Of a stretch of 64,000 nt of DNA, positions 44,589 through 55,029 are shown in pieces. The notes beneath the pieces are model-generated. The model was not told the DNA's origin and did not search any database. It saw only the letters and a program-made list of their open reading frames with translations. The DNA is from Pseudomonas sp. EpS/L25. GTDB taxonomy: Bacteria; Pseudomonadota; Gammaproteobacteria; Pseudomonadales; Pseudomonadaceae. The translations under genes and the position numbers were made by a program. Each line of letters begins with the position of its first letter. Position 1 is the first letter of the stretch. Where the stretch lies: NCBI RefSeq assembly GCF_001512295.1, contig NZ_LNUP01000002.1, positions 586,027 through 650,026 of the forward strand, given 5' to 3'.

Positions 44589-46117
44589 ACACCCTCACCC
44601 TGCAGCCCGGCCACCTGACCCTGGCCCAGCTCCGCGAGATCCATCGCCAGCCCGTCACCCTGGTGCTGGCCGAGGGTGCCGCGGCGGCCATCGACGCCAG
44701 CGTCGGCTGCGTCGAACGCATCCTCGCCGAGGGTCGCACCGCCTACGGCATCAACACCGGGTTCGGCCTGCTGGCCTCGACCCGCATCGCCCCCCATGAC
44801 CTGGAGAAGCTGCAGCGCTCCCTGGTGCTGTCCCACGCCGCCGGTATCGGCGAACCGCTGGACGACGCCCTGGTGCGGCTGATCCTCTGGCTCAAGGTCA
44901 ACAGCCTGGCGCGCGGCTTCTCCGGCATCCGCCGCCAGGTGATCGACGCCCTGGTGGCACTGATCAATGCCGAGGTCTATCCGCACATTCCGCTCAAGGG
45001 ATCGGTGGGTGCCTCGGGTGACCTGGCGCCCTTGGCCCATCTATCCCTGGTGCTGCTGGGCGAGGGCAAGGCGCGTCATCGCGGTCAGTGGCTGCCGGCC
45101 AGCGAGGCCCTGGCGGTCGCCGGCCTGGAGCCTCTGACCCTGGCGGCCAAGGAGGGTCTGGCGCTGCTCAACGGCACCCAGGTGTCCACCGCCTACGCCC
45201 TGCGTGGCCTGTTCGAGGGGGAGGATCTCTATGCCGCCGCCACCGTCTGCGGAGGACTCAGCGTGGAGGCCATGCTTGGCTCGCGCGCGCCCTTCGATGC
45301 ACGCATTCATGCCGCCCGTGGCCAGCGTGGCCAGATCGACGCCGCCGCGGCTTATCGGGCGCTACTCACCGAGACCAGCGAGATCGCCCAGTCCCACGCC
45401 AACTGTGACAAGGTGCAGGACCCGTACTCGCTACGCTGCCAGCCCCAGGTGATGGGCGCCTGCCTGACCCAGTTGCGCCAGGCCGCCGAGGTACTGGAGG
45501 TGGAGTCCAACGCCGTCTCCGACAATCCCCTGGTGTTCGCCGAGGAATTCGAGGTGATCTCCGGTGGCAACTTCCACGCCGAGCCGGTGGCGATGGCCGC
45601 CGACAACCTGGCCTTGGCCCTGGCCGAGATCGGTGCCCTGTCCGAACGGCGCATCTCGCTGATGATGGACCGGCACATGTCCCAGCTGCCGCCCTTCCTG
45701 GTGGAGAACGGCGGGGTCAACTCCGGCTTCATGATCGCCCAGGTCACTGCCGCGGCCCTGGCCAGCGACAACAAGGCCCTGGCTCACCCGGCCAGCGTCG
45801 ACAGCCTGCCCACCTCGGCCAACCAGGAAGACCACGTATCCATGGCGCCCAACGCCGGCAAGCGGCTCTGGGCCATGGCCGACAACGTGCGCGGCATCCT
45901 CGCCATCGAATGGCTGGGGGCCTGCCAGGGCCTGGACTTCCGCACCGGGCTCAAGACCACGCCGGTGCTGGAGCGGGCTCGTGGCCTGCTGCGCGCCGCG
46001 GTACCCTACTATCAGGAGGACCGCTTCTTCGCGCCGGACATCGAGCGTGCGGTGGACCTTCTGGCGGGCGGCTGCCTGAACGAGCTGGTGCCGGCGCAGT
46101 TGTTGCCCAGTCTCTGA
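44585..46117 (+). CDS. hutH: Histidine ammonia-lyase
   Basis: Converts histidine to urocanate and ammonia, the first step of histidine catabolism. The 510-residue product contains Ala143-Ser144-Gly145 ([14 protein letters not shown]), which cyclises to the MIO prosthetic group, plus the active-site segments INTGFGLLA and [17 protein letters not shown]. An in-frame extension from 44435 is rejected because it lies across the hutU remnant. GGAG about eight bases upstream supports 44585. Confidence 0.96.
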   Translation: MNTLTLQPGHLTLAQLREIHRQPVTLVLAEGAAAAIDASVGCVERILAEGRTAYGINTGFGLLASTRIAPHDLEKLQRSLVLSHAAGIGEPLDDALVRLILWLKVNSLARGFSGIRRQVIDALVALINAEVYPHIPLKGSVGASGDLAPLAHLSLVLLGEGKARHRGQWLPASEALAVAGLEPLTLAAKEGLALLNGTQVSTAYALRGLFEGEDLYAAATVCGGLSVEAMLGSRAPFDARIHAARGQRGQIDAAAAYRALLTETSEIAQSHANCDKVQDPYSLRCQPQVMGACLTQLRQAAEVLEVESNAVSDNPLVFAEEFEVISGGNFHAEPVAMAADNLALALAEIGALSERRISLMMDRHMSQLPPFLVENGGVNSGFMIAQVTAAALASDNKALAHPASVDSLPTSANQEDHVSMAPNAGKRLWAMADNVRGILAIEWLGACQGLDFRTGLKTTPVLERARGLLRAAVPYYQEDRFFAPDIERAVDLLAGGCLNELVPAQLLPSL

Positions 46118-46154
46118 TCGTGCGGTGGTCCGGCAGGCACACCCTCGGGCCGTC

Positions 46155-46175
46155 CCCTCTCCCGCCGGGAGAGGG
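46155..46175. repeat. Perfect GC-rich hairpin between convergent hutH and azoR
   Basis: CCCTCTCCC (46155-46163) pairs with GGGAGAGGG (46167-46175) around a 3-base loop. This hairpin type recurs in pseudomonad intergenic regions; a related imperfect copy is at about 23740. It may act as a bidirectional terminator or mRNA-end stabiliser, although no T-tract follows. Confidence 0.6.
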
Positions 46176-46244
46176 CTGGGGGGAGGGTGGCTCCAGTTTG
46201 GCCTGGGCTCAGCCCCCTACAGGAAGCAACGGCGGGACGAGAGC

Positions 46245-46853
46245 TCAGAGCTTGTCCACCAGCGCCACGGCCTCGCGGCTGGCCTGGTCGCGCGAGGCCT
46301 GGTCGACGTCGGGACCGAACAGGGTCTTTTCCAGCACCACGGTGTGCGTCCGGTCGATGCCGACCATCTCGCACCAGGTCCGCAGATAGGATTCCTGGTG
46401 CTCCTGGCGATCCAGGGCCGCGCCGCGAGCGGCGATCACCAGCGCCTGGCGGCCACCGAGCAGGCCGTTGAGGCCGCGCTCGTCGAAGGTGAACAGCAGG
46501 TCCTTCTGGCTGACCACGTCGAACAGCTGCTTGAGCTTGTAGGGAATGCCGAAATTCCAGCAGGGCACGCCGAACAGCAGCACGTCGGCGGCCTTGAAGC
46601 GCTGCGCCAGCTGCTTGGCGACCGTCCAGGCATGCTCCTGCTCGGCGCTCAGGGCTTGACCCTGGATGCCGGCGTACTTGGCGTCGAGGATGGGGCCGTC
46701 GAATTCCGGCAGGGCGCAGTGCCAGACGTCGAGGATGTCGACCTCGCCATCCGGGTGCTTGCCTTGCCAGGCCTGGACGAAGGCGTTGGCGACTTCCAGG
46801 GAGGCGGAGCGATCCTGGCGGGGCGAACCTATCACGTGCAGCAGACGAGGCAT
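46245..46853 (-). CDS. azoR: FMN-dependent NADH-azoreductase
   Basis: A flavodoxin-like reductase of 202 residues that reduces quinones and azo compounds. Motifs are IGSPRQDRSASLEVANAFVQ at the N-terminus (FMN phosphate binding), GVPCWNFGIPYKLKQLFD in the middle and VIAARGA. It belongs to the AzoR/acyl-carrier-phosphodiesterase-like family. It is convergent with hutH; its physiological role here is not evident. Confidence 0.85.
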   Translation of the reverse strand: MPRLLHVIGSPRQDRSASLEVANAFVQAWQGKHPDGEVDILDVWHCALPEFDGPILDAKYAGIQGQALSAEQEHAWTVAKQLAQRFKAADVLLFGVPCWNFGIPYKLKQLFDVVSQKDLLFTFDERGLNGLLGGRQALVIAARGAALDRQEHQESYLRTWCEMVGIDRTHTVVLEKTLFGPDVDQASRDQASREAVALVDKL

Positions 46854-46975
46854 GGGCAGATCCTGGGGTGATGGGGATTGCGATAACTATAATCGCCTCG
46901 TCAGAGTGCGCCAGCCAGGAACGGGGTAGGCCGATGGATGGTCTGGAGCAGGCGAGATGCCGTGCGCGTTGTAGG

Positions 46976-47001
46976 GTGGACAACGGCGCAGCCTTGTCCA
47001 C
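46976..47001. repeat. Inverted repeat between azoR and the PepSY gene
   Basis: GTGGACAA (46976-46983) is inverted perfectly as TTGTCCAC (46994-47001). The surrounding GTAGGGTGGACAACGGCGCA resembles dispersed repeats common in Pseudomonas intergenic DNA. The gap 46854-47080 holds nothing else I recognise apart from the azoR promoter. Confidence 0.55.
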
Positions 47002-47080
47002 GCGTCCGGCATGGCACAGAAAACGCTGCGCGGTTTTCCACGCTCCGGGCCCTCACCCCAGCCCTTGCCTCCTTTCCACC

Positions 47081-48457
47081 TCAGGCCGAACCGGCCTCCG
47101 TACGCAGCGCCGGACCGCGCAGGCCGGGCAGGGCGTCGACCAGCAGGAAGACCAGCAGACTACCGCCCAGCACCGGCAAACACAGCCCGAGTGCCAGGGC
47201 CACGACCGGCACCAGCAGACGCGACAGCGGCGGCAGCTGGCGCCAGAGCCCGATCAGGCCGGGTTGCGCCGGATCTCGGGTGGGCCGACGGCGCCACCAG
47301 AGCAGGTAGCCCCAGACCGTCATCACCAGCAGGCCGAGGGCGATGGCCACCAGCACCAGCTGGTTGGCCAGGCCGAATAGCACGCCCATGTGGGCATCGA
47401 TGCCCCAGCGGGTCAGCTTGGCTGGCAGGGAGTACTGGGCGAAGCGCACCTGATCCACCACCTTGAGGCTGGTCGGGTCGACGGCGACGGCGTCGACCTG
47501 GGTCGGCCAACGGCGGTCGATCTCGCTGACGGTCCAGGCTTTGTCGGCGCTGCGGGCCGGGCGGATTTCCACCTTGCCGGCATCGATCCCGGCGGCGCGG
47601 GCGCTGGCCAGTACCCGGTCGAAGGTGGAGGGGGCCAGGGGGGCGGCCATGGCCATGGGCATGGCGCCATGGCCGTGGTGGTCGGCGTGCTCGTCGTGGG
47701 CCACGGCGGGTGCCGGCGTGGCACCCAGGGCGGTCTTCACGCTCGGCGTCGACCAGCCATAGTGGGCACGCAGGATGCCGATGTTGTCGCCAGCGAAGCG
47801 CGACCAGGTCAGGCCGGTGGCGGAGAGAAACAGCAACCCGCCCAGCAGCCAGATGCCGGTGCTGGCATGCAGGCCGCGCAACTCCCGAGCCGGGCGGCGT
47901 TGGCGACGGCGTACCAGCCAGAGCGTGAGACCGCCCAGGGCGGCGACCCACAGCCAGGAGGCGGCCAGCTCGCTGTAGAGGCGGCCGGGTTCGCCTAGCA
48001 GCAGGCTGCGGTGGAACTGATCGATGGCGGTGCGCAGCGGCAGGATGCCGCTGGTGCCATAGACGGTCAGGTCGCCCCGGATGGCGCCGGTGACCGGATC
48101 GACGAACAGCGCGCGATGGGCCGATTCGCCCAGGGAGGGATCGTTGAACATCACCCGGGTGGTATCGCCCGCGGCCGGCGCCGGCCGTACCGCGCCCAGG
48201 GTCAGGGTCGGGCCGGCCACCGCCTGGGCGGCGCGGATCTGTTCGGCCAGTGGCAGGGGTTCACCGCGACTGGGGGTATGCAAGGCCTCGGCGTAGAGGC
48301 GGGCTTCCAGTTGCGGGGTGAGGGCGTAGAGCAGGCCGCTGGCGGCGGCCACCAGCAGGAAGGGGCCGACGAACAGACCGATCAGGAAATGCAGCCGCGC
48401 CAGCAGCTGCAACAGCGGCCCCGGTTTGCTGGCCGGAGCGGAAGAGGACGAAGTCAT
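47081..48457 (-). CDS. PepSY-associated transmembrane protein
   Basis: A 458-residue inner-membrane protein. The first membrane segment (LHFLIGLFVGPFLLVAAASGLLYAL) is typical of PepSY_TM proteins. Further segments lie at about 160-180, 200-220, 355-385 and 405-440, with two periplasmic PepSY-like stretches. A His-rich periplasmic loop (HDEHADHHGHGAMPM) suggests metal contact. Such proteins accompany siderophore and copper uptake systems and reduce metal ligands in some cases. The neighbouring DUF2946 gene fits a copper or metal role. Confidence 0.8.
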   Translation of the reverse strand: MTSSSSAPASKPGPLLQLLARLHFLIGLFVGPFLLVAAASGLLYALTPQLEARLYAEALHTPSRGEPLPLAEQIRAAQAVAGPTLTLGAVRPAPAAGDTTRVMFNDPSLGESAHRALFVDPVTGAIRGDLTVYGTSGILPLRTAIDQFHRSLLLGEPGRLYSELAASWLWVAALGGLTLWLVRRRQRRPARELRGLHASTGIWLLGGLLFLSATGLTWSRFAGDNIGILRAHYGWSTPSVKTALGATPAPAVAHDEHADHHGHGAMPMAMAAPLAPSTFDRVLASARAAGIDAGKVEIRPARSADKAWTVSEIDRRWPTQVDAVAVDPTSLKVVDQVRFAQYSLPAKLTRWGIDAHMGVLFGLANQLVLVAIALGLLVMTVWGYLLWWRRRPTRDPAQPGLIGLWRQLPPLSRLLVPVVALALGLCLPVLGGSLLVFLLVDALPGLRGPALRTEAGSA

Positions 48458-48545
48458 AGCGTTCACCACGGAGCGGCGCGCGGCCAGAGGGTGGCCACGT
48501 GCGGAATGACGGAAAAGGAGGACGAAGGTTTCCGTAGCCGAGGTG

Positions 48546-48953
48546 TCAGGGGGCCTGGGGGTGGAGCGCGGAGCGCCGCGCCCGGGGCGGGGGCGGCAGG
48601 GCGTTCCGATAGCGGCGCCGGTGGGGATCGCTCGGGCGCAGCAGCCACTGCAGCAGGATGGTGGCCAGGGTGGCGAGCAGCAGGGTGGCGGCGAACACGC
48701 AATCGCCGGTGGGGGAGAGCGTCGTGACGCTGCCGCCTGGCGCCTGGGCGTGCATGCCGGCCATGTCCGCGGGCATGGGCAGCGCCTGGGCATCGTGGTG
48801 ATGCGCGTGCGCCTGGACGCCGCTGGGCGGCAGCGGCTGGGTGAAACGAGCCAGCATCTGGCCATGCCCCAGGGCGCAGACGAGTCCGTTCAGCAGGATG
48901 CAGGCGAGCAGCATCCAGGCGAGCGAAGCGCGCGGGGAACGGACGGTTTTCAT
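48546..48953 (-). CDS. DUF2946-type membrane protein
   Basis: A 135-residue protein starting MKTVRSPRASLAWMLLACIL, with an N-terminal membrane segment and a second near the C-terminus (FAATLLLATLATILLQWLL). Between them lies a His/Met-rich loop (HAHHHDAQALPMPADMAGMH), typical of proteins found next to copper-responsive genes. The upstream extension of the frame to 49064 is rejected because it removes the signal-like start. It is cotranscribed with the PepSY gene by position. Confidence 0.75.
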   Translation of the reverse strand: MKTVRSPRASLAWMLLACILLNGLVCALGHGQMLARFTQPLPPSGVQAHAHHHDAQALPMPADMAGMHAQAPGGSVTTLSPTGDCVFAATLLLATLATILLQWLLRPSDPHRRRYRNALPPPPRARRSALHPQAP

Positions 48954-49069
48954 GGCGGTGGACTGTATCATCGTCGCCGCGGGCACACAGCCCACCCGGA
49001 CGGACGCAAGCCTCGCCTGCGCCGAAATGTCGCGCTCCCGATTCGCCAGCAGAACGATCCGCAACGGAT

Positions 49070-49615
49070 ATGAACCACGCCTTGCCCCTTCCCCTCGAGC
49101 GGGTGACCTGCGCCGAACCCCAGGTGCTGGCCTTCCTGCTGGCGAACCAGCGCCAGCTGTTCGCTGGTCGGTTGGCCTCGGGGGCAGTGCCGGCGGATCT
49201 GCGCCTGTTCAGCGAGCACTACGGGAGGGGTCGCGGTTGCCTGCTGCTGGTGCGCGATGCCGCGGGTGAGCCTGTCGCCAGCATCGCCTATCGACCCTAT
49301 GACTGCCGCTTTCCGCAATTGGCCTACGTCGGGGAACGGGTGGTCGAGGTGGCGCGGCTGTTCGTGGCGCCGCAGTACCGCCGGCAGGGCCTGGCGCGCC
49401 GGCTGTTCCAGGCACTACTGATCGAGGCGGCGCACGATGGGGTGGAGCGCCTGTACCTGCACACCCATCCCTTCCTGCCTGGCGCCGAGGCTTTCTGGCT
49501 CGGCCAGGGCTTCCAGGTCGTCGCGCGGGAGACGGCCTTGCCCTGGCTGACCCTTCACCTGGATCGGCGGTTGGCGGGCGCTCAGGCGTCCGCCGGCCCC
49601 CGGCACAGCAGATAG
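49070..49615 (+). CDS. GNAT-family N-acetyltransferase
   Basis: A 181-residue protein with the acetyl-CoA-binding core VVEVARLFVAPQYRRQGLARRLFQALL (residue about 90 onward, Q/RxxGxA motif). The substrate is unknown. Its 3' end overlaps the convergent cobF gene by 34 bases. Confidence 0.85.
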   Translation: MNHALPLPLERVTCAEPQVLAFLLANQRQLFAGRLASGAVPADLRLFSEHYGRGRGCLLLVRDAAGEPVASIAYRPYDCRFPQLAYVGERVVEVARLFVAPQYRRQGLARRLFQALLIEAAHDGVERLYLHTHPFLPGAEAFWLGQGFQVVARETALPWLTLHLDRRLAGAQASAGPRHSR

Positions 49616-50343
49616 GTATCCATGATCCAGCCGTGCTCTTCGCGAGCCGCGCTGCGCACCCGGTGGATGTCCTCGGCTACCTCCTGCAGCGGTCCGGCGA
49701 TGAGGATCTCGTCCGCCGTGCCGACGTAGGCTCCCCAATAGATGTAGAGATCGGGCTCGTCCAGGCGGCGATAGGCCTCGTGGGAGTCGAGCATCACCAC
49801 CAGGCTATCGAGGTGCTCGGGGAAGCGTTCCAGACGCCGGCCGGGGGTGATCTCCAGGGCCTGGCCGATGCGATTGAGTGGCACCCGGTGGCGCGCGGCC
49901 AGGGCCTGGACGCTGGAGATGCCGGGGATCACCTCGTAGTCGAAGTCCAGCCGGCCTTCGCGCTTGATCGCCGCCAGGATGCGCAGGGTGCTGTCGTACA
50001 GCGCCGGATCGCCCCAGACCAGGAAGGCGCCGCATTCGTCGTCCGCCAGCTCGTGCTCGATCATCTCCACCATCAGCGCCTGCTTGGCAGCGTTGAGGTC
50101 GTCCACCGCCTGGCGGTAGTCGCCTTCGCGGCGGCGCTCGGGAATGGGCGCGGTGACGAAGCGATAGTCCGCCTGGCGGATGTGGCGAGCGCAGATGGTT
50201 TCGCGCAGGTGGATCAGGCTGTCCTTCTCCGTGCCCTTGTCGAACAGGAAGAAGGTACTGGCGCGATTGAGGGCGGAGACGGCCTGGAGGGTAAGGTAGT
50301 CGGGATCGCCGGCGCCGATGCCGATGACCAGTAGGGTTTTCAT
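49582..50343 (-). CDS. cobF: Precorrin-6A synthase (deacetylating)
   Basis: SAM-dependent methyltransferase of aerobic cobalamin synthesis that methylates C1 of precorrin-5 with loss of acetate. The 253-residue protein has the tetrapyrrole methylase motifs GIGAGDPDYLTLQA at the N-terminus and VWGDPALYDS and VIPGISSVQALAAR in the middle. No other cobalamin gene is in the window. Confidence 0.92.
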   Translation of the reverse strand: MKTLLVIGIGAGDPDYLTLQAVSALNRASTFFLFDKGTEKDSLIHLRETICARHIRQADYRFVTAPIPERRREGDYRQAVDDLNAAKQALMVEMIEHELADDECGAFLVWGDPALYDSTLRILAAIKREGRLDFDYEVIPGISSVQALAARHRVPLNRIGQALEITPGRRLERFPEHLDSLVVMLDSHEAYRRLDEPDLYIYWGAYVGTADEILIAGPLQEVAEDIHRVRSAAREEHGWIMDTYLLCRGPADA

Positions 50344-50468
50344 GAGGTTGTCTCGACGGTGGACGTGGCCATCAGTGTAACCAGGGATGTCGCTTTGGTA
50401 GAGCCGTGCACAATCGCCATGCTAGGTTCGACCGGTTTGCCTGCCACGGTACTGGGGGAGTCTTGGGG

Positions 50469-51659
50469 ATGATGGGAAGCTGGCGACGGATACCCCGCGG
50501 GGTCTGGATACTGGGCGGGGTGAGCCTGTTCATGGACATCTCCTCGGAGATGATCCACAGCTTGCTGCCCCTGTTCCTGGCCACCGGCCTGGGCCTGAGC
50601 GTGCTCTACATCGGCATCCTCGAAGGGGTGGCCGAGGCGACCGCGCTCATCACCAAGATCTTTTCCGGCGTACTCAGCGACTACCTGGGCAGGCGCAAGG
50701 GCCTGGCGATGCTGGGCTATGGCCTGGGCGCCCTGAGCAAGCCGCTGTTCGCCCTGGCCAGCGGTGCCGGCCTGGTGTTCGGCGCGCGCTTCATGGATCG
50801 CATCGGCAAGGGCATCCGCGGGGCGCCGCGTGACGCCCTGGTGGCCGACGTCACGCCGCCGGAGATCCGTGGCGCCGCCTATGGCCTGCGCCAATCGCTG
50901 GACACCTTCGGCGCCTTTCTCGGCCCGCTGCTGGCGGTGGGGCTGATGCTGCTCTGGGCCAATGACTTTCGCGCGGTGTTCTGGGTGGCGGTGATCCCGG
51001 CCTTCATCGCCGTCGCGCTGCTGTACTTCGGCCTGGACGAACCCAAGGCGGCCATCGTCCAGGCGCGCACCAATCCACTCACCCGCAGCCAGCTGCGCAA
51101 GTTGCCGGCGGCCTTCTGGCAAGTGGCCCTGCTCGGCGGCGTCTTCACCCTGGCGCGCTTCAGCGAGGCGTTCCTGGTGCTCAAGGCCGAGCAGGTTGGG
51201 GTGCCCCTGGCGCTGGTGCCGCTGGTGATGGTGGGCATGCACCTGGTGTTCTCGCTGTCGGCCTATCCGCTGGGAGCGCTGTCCGACCGGGTCGGTCACC
51301 GCACGCTGCTGGCCTGGGGACTGGTCCTGCTGATCCTGGCTGACCTGGCGCTGGCCTTCAGCAGCAACTGGACCGGCCTGGCCGTGGGCATCCTGCTCTG
51401 GGGGCTGCACATGGGCATGACCCAGGGCCTGCTCGCCGCCATGGTCGCCCGCACCGCCCCGGCCGAGTTGCGCGGTACCGCCTTCGGCCTGTTCAACCTG
51501 GTCAGCGGCATCGCCCTGTTGCTGGCGAGCACCATCGCCGGTGCGCTCTGGCACTTCCTCGGCGCCGCCGCCACCTTCCAGTTCGGCGCCCTGGCGGCGG
51601 TGGCTTCCCTGCTGGTGCTGGCGGCCTGCCGCCGCAGCGTGGCGCCGATCACGGGCTAG
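50469..51659 (+). CDS. MFS transporter
   Basis: A 396-residue inner-membrane protein with 12 predicted segments, beginning MMGSWRRIPRGVWILGGVSL. The loop 2-3 motif GVLSDYLGRRKGLAM and the MDRIGKGIRGAPRDALVADV segment are typical of a group of proton-driven exporters. The substrate is unknown. GGGGGAG seven bases upstream supports the start. Its stop overlaps the end of the uvrA-like gene by four bases. Confidence 0.87.
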   Translation: MMGSWRRIPRGVWILGGVSLFMDISSEMIHSLLPLFLATGLGLSVLYIGILEGVAEATALITKIFSGVLSDYLGRRKGLAMLGYGLGALSKPLFALASGAGLVFGARFMDRIGKGIRGAPRDALVADVTPPEIRGAAYGLRQSLDTFGAFLGPLLAVGLMLLWANDFRAVFWVAVIPAFIAVALLYFGLDEPKAAIVQARTNPLTRSQLRKLPAAFWQVALLGGVFTLARFSEAFLVLKAEQVGVPLALVPLVMVGMHLVFSLSAYPLGALSDRVGHRTLLAWGLVLLILADLALAFSSNWTGLAVGILLWGLHMGMTQGLLAAMVARTAPAELRGTAFGLFNLVSGIALLLASTIAGALWHFLGAAATFQFGALAAVASLLVLAACRRSVAPITG

Positions 51660-54268
51660 TCGAACAGGGGCCGCAGATAGGGCGCCGTGGGGCTGGCGGG
51701 ATCGTCCGCCACCGCGCGCGGCGTGCCGCTGGCGACGATACGGCCGCCCGCCGCGCCGGCGCCGGGGCCGATGTCGATCAGCCAGTCGCTGCCGGCCACC
51801 ACCTGCAGGTTGTGCTCCACCAGCACCACCGTGTTGCCTTCATCGACCAGGCCGTGCAGCTGGCGCATCAGGCGCTCCACGTCGGCTGGGTGCAGGCCGG
51901 TGGTGGGTTCGTCCAGCACATAGAGGGTGGTGCCACGACTGGTGCGCTGCAGCTCGGTGGCCAGCTTGATGCGCTGGGCCTCGCCGCCGGAGAGTTCGGT
52001 GGCCGGCTGGCCCAGGCGCAGATAGCCCAGCCCGATATCGGCCAGCACCCGCAGTGCGCGCGCCACCGGTGTTTCATCGGCGAAGAAGACCAGGGCCTCG
52101 TCCACCGTCAGACCCAGCACCTCGGCGATGGTCTTGCCCTGCCAGCGCACCTCCAGGGTCTCGGGGTTGTAGCGCGCCCCCTGGCAGGTGGGGCAGGCGG
52201 CATACACGCTGGGCATGAACAGCAGCTCGACGCTGACGAAGCCTTCGCCCTCGCAGGTCGGGCAGCGGCCCTTGGCGACGTTGAAGGAGAAGCGTCCGGC
52301 GTCGAAGCCTCTTTCCTGCGCCTCGGGGGTGGCGGCGAACAGCTTGCGCACCCCGTCGAACAGGCCGGTGTAGGTGGCCAGGTTGGAACGCGGGGTGCGG
52401 CCGATGGGCTTCTGGTCCACCGGGACCAGCCGGCGTATGCCGCCAAGGCCATCGACCACCTGGCCGGTGGTGGCGGGCAGGGCGTCGCCGTCCAGTTCCG
52501 GAGCCTCGTCGCCGTCTTCGGCGGCGCGCTGGCCCAGCTCGGCGCCCACCAGTTCCAGCAGCGCCTGGCTGACCAGGCTGGACTTGCCCGAGCCGGAAAC
52601 GCCGGTCACCGCCGTCAGGCAGCCCAGGGGAAAGGCGGCGTCCAGCCCCTGCAGGTTGTTGCGGGTGACCCCGGCCAGCCGGAGCCAGCCCTGGGGTTCA
52701 CGCGGTGGCCGGGTCTCCCGTTGCGGTGCGGCGAACAGATAGCGTGCCGTCACCGATTCCTCGACCTCGGCGAGGCCCGCGGGCGGACCGCTGTAGAGCA
52801 CCCGGCCGCCGCCTTCGCCGGCCGCGGGGCCGACGTCCACCAGCCAGTCGGCGCGCTTCATGGTGGCCAGGTCGTGCTCCACCACGAACAGCGAATTGCC
52901 CTGGGCCTTGAGGCCGTCGAGGGACTCCAGCAGGGCTTCGCCGTCGGCGGGATGCAGACCGGCGGAGGGTTCGTCCAGCACATAGACCACGCCGAACAGC
53001 TGCGACACCAGCTGGGTCGCCAGGCGCAGCCGCTGCAATTCGCCGGAGGAAAGGGTGGTGGTGCTGCGCTCCAGCGCCAGGTAACCGAGTCCCAGGCGGG
53101 TCAGGGTCTGCAGTCGTTCCAGCAATTCGCTGGCCATGCGCTGGGCGGCCAGGCGTTTTTCCGGGGACAGATTGGGGGTGCGGCGCACGTCCGGCGCGCC
53201 GGCGTGGTCGCTGCCACCGGCGGCCTTGCGCCGGGCGCGATCCTGCTGGCCGGCCTTGGCGTCCAGCACTTCCGCGTCCTTGGTCTCGTCGAAGTCGCCG
53301 GCAGCGACCCGGCGCAGCAGCACGCTCAGGTCGTCCAGCGGCAGGCGCGACAGCTCGCCGATGTCCAGGCCGGCGAAGGTCACCGAGAGCGCCGCCCGGG
53401 TCAGGCGCTTGCCGTGGCACAGCGGGCAGGTCTGGCCGATCATGAAGCGCGCCGCGCGCTGCTTCATCTTGGCGCTCTGGGAGTTGGCGAAGGTGTGCAG
53501 CACATGGCGCCGCGCCCCGGTGTAGGTGCCCTGGTAGCTGGGCTCGGCCTTGCGCTTGAGCGCGGCGCGGGTCTGCTCGGGGGTGAGGCCGGCATAGACC
53601 GGTACGGTGGGCTGCTCCTCGGTGAAGAGGATCCAGTCGCGTTGCTTCTGGGGCAGGTCGCGCCAGGGGATATCGACGTCATAGCCCAGGGTCACCAGGA
53701 TATCCCTCAGGTTCTGCCCGCCCCAGGCGGTGGGCCAGGCGGCGATGGCGCGCTGGCGGATGGTCAGCGACGGGTCCGGCACCATGGAGGCCTCGGTCAC
53801 CTCGTAGACCCGGCCCAGGCCGTGGCACTCGGGGCAGGCGCCCTGGGGCGTGTTGGGCGAGAAGTCCTCGGCATAGAGCATCGGCTGGTCGGCCGGATAG
53901 CGGCCGGCGCGTGAATAGAGCATCCGCACCAGGCTGGACAGTCCGGTCACGCTGCCCATGGACGAGCGACTGCTGGGCTGGCCGCGTTGCTGCTGCAGGG
54001 CCACCGCCGGCGGCAGGCCCTCGATGGCCTCCACCTGGGGCACCCCGACCTGGTCGATCAACCGTCGGGCATAGGGCGCCACGGATTCGAAGTAGCGCCG
54101 CTGGGCCTCGGCGTAGAGGGTACCGAAGGCCAGCGACGACTTGCCCGAGCCGGACACCCCGGTGAACACCACCAGGGCATCGCGGGGGATGTCTACGTCG
54201 ACGTTCTTCAGATTGTGCTCGCGGGCACCGCGGACGGAGACGAAACCGGGACGGGGGGAGGAGGGCAT
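51656..54268 (-). CDS. Class II UvrA-like excinuclease ATPase
   Basis: An 870-residue ABC ATPase of the UvrA family, shorter than the housekeeping UvrA (about 940). Two Walker A motifs ([13 protein letters not shown]- and C-terminal), two signature motifs ([24 protein letters not shown]) and zinc-type CxxC pairs (CPECHG, CPLCHG, CPTCEG, CPTCQG) are visible. The reduced N-terminal insert suggests loss of the UvrB-binding domain, as in UvrA2 proteins linked to drug or DNA-adduct tolerance. It is an accessory copy; the main uvrA is expected elsewhere. Confidence 0.85.
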   Translation of the reverse strand: MPSSPRPGFVSVRGAREHNLKNVDVDIPRDALVVFTGVSGSGKSSLAFGTLYAEAQRRYFESVAPYARRLIDQVGVPQVEAIEGLPPAVALQQQRGQPSSRSSMGSVTGLSSLVRMLYSRAGRYPADQPMLYAEDFSPNTPQGACPECHGLGRVYEVTEASMVPDPSLTIRQRAIAAWPTAWGGQNLRDILVTLGYDVDIPWRDLPQKQRDWILFTEEQPTVPVYAGLTPEQTRAALKRKAEPSYQGTYTGARRHVLHTFANSQSAKMKQRAARFMIGQTCPLCHGKRLTRAALSVTFAGLDIGELSRLPLDDLSVLLRRVAAGDFDETKDAEVLDAKAGQQDRARRKAAGGSDHAGAPDVRRTPNLSPEKRLAAQRMASELLERLQTLTRLGLGYLALERSTTTLSSGELQRLRLATQLVSQLFGVVYVLDEPSAGLHPADGEALLESLDGLKAQGNSLFVVEHDLATMKRADWLVDVGPAAGEGGGRVLYSGPPAGLAEVEESVTARYLFAAPQRETRPPREPQGWLRLAGVTRNNLQGLDAAFPLGCLTAVTGVSGSGKSSLVSQALLELVGAELGQRAAEDGDEAPELDGDALPATTGQVVDGLGGIRRLVPVDQKPIGRTPRSNLATYTGLFDGVRKLFAATPEAQERGFDAGRFSFNVAKGRCPTCEGEGFVSVELLFMPSVYAACPTCQGARYNPETLEVRWQGKTIAEVLGLTVDEALVFFADETPVARALRVLADIGLGYLRLGQPATELSGGEAQRIKLATELQRTSRGTTLYVLDEPTTGLHPADVERLMRQLHGLVDEGNTVVLVEHNLQVVAGSDWLIDIGPGAGAAGGRIVASGTPRAVADDPASPTAPYLRPLFD

Positions 54269-54362
54269 GAGCGCAGTACAGCCTTGTTCAGGAACGTGCA
54301 GAATCGGACCCTATGAGGTAGTAAGAGTCACTACTCAGATCGAATTTTTGGTCTGGGAACGC

Positions 54363-54980
54363 CTAAAGCCGCTCCAGTCCGTCCCAATGACTGACCACGA
54401 TTGGAAACTCTCTCGGGTCCAGCAAGCCAATTTCCTCCAAGCGATAGGACATCTTGCCGAAGTTGCAGGCAGCACAGGTCACGACCAGATTATCCAGCTC
54501 GTTGGTACCGCCTGCGGAATGGGGCACGACATGATCGTACTGGGCCCATAACGCCTGGAAGCCCGCATGCTGAGAGGCATTCGTCCTGCCCCAGCTGACG
54601 GCATCGGGATACAGCGCGACCACCTTCTTGCGAATTTCCGCGCGAATCACGGGTAGCCCACAGAAGCGGCAGTGAAAACCGTCGCGCTGATGAAGGCAGC
54701 GGATCTGAGAGCCGGTAGGCATCCTGGCCTTGACGGGCATCGTGATAGGTACGGGCGGCAACCTGGTCACCGTCACGTAAGGACTGGCCCGGCCCCAGAT
54801 GGACTCCAGCCACTGCCGCGAAATCGAACAGTCCGCGAGCGTGAACAGCCTTGCTGCGTCCAGTGCATAGCCGGCGTGGTGCGCGGATACCGCGGCGTCC
54901 AGATAGCGTGCTACATCGAGAAGCGCGGGAATGGGCGGGCGAAAGCAGCGCTTCAGCGTTGTCACCTGCAGGTCGCTCAA
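54363..54980 (-). CDS. HNH endonuclease family protein
   Basis: A 205-residue protein with a C-terminal HNH nuclease. Paired zinc cysteines (CRFCG, CAAC) flank the core [19 protein letters not shown], with the catalytic His in DHVVP and the Asn and second His region. The N-terminal 90 residues are of unknown fold. It could belong to a restriction, defence or mobile system; no methylase or partner is adjacent. Confidence 0.82.
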   Translation of the reverse strand: MSDLQVTTLKRCFRPPIPALLDVARYLDAAVSAHHAGYALDAARLFTLADCSISRQWLESIWGRASPYVTVTRLPPVPITMPVKARMPTGSQIRCLHQRDGFHCRFCGLPVIRAEIRKKVVALYPDAVSWGRTNASQHAGFQALWAQYDHVVPHSAGGTNELDNLVVTCAACNFGKMSYRLEEIGLLDPREFPIVVSHWDGLERL

Positions 54981-55029
54981 AATCTACCCCAGGGGTCTGT
55001 TGGCTTGAACAGCAACGAGGTGCGACCTA

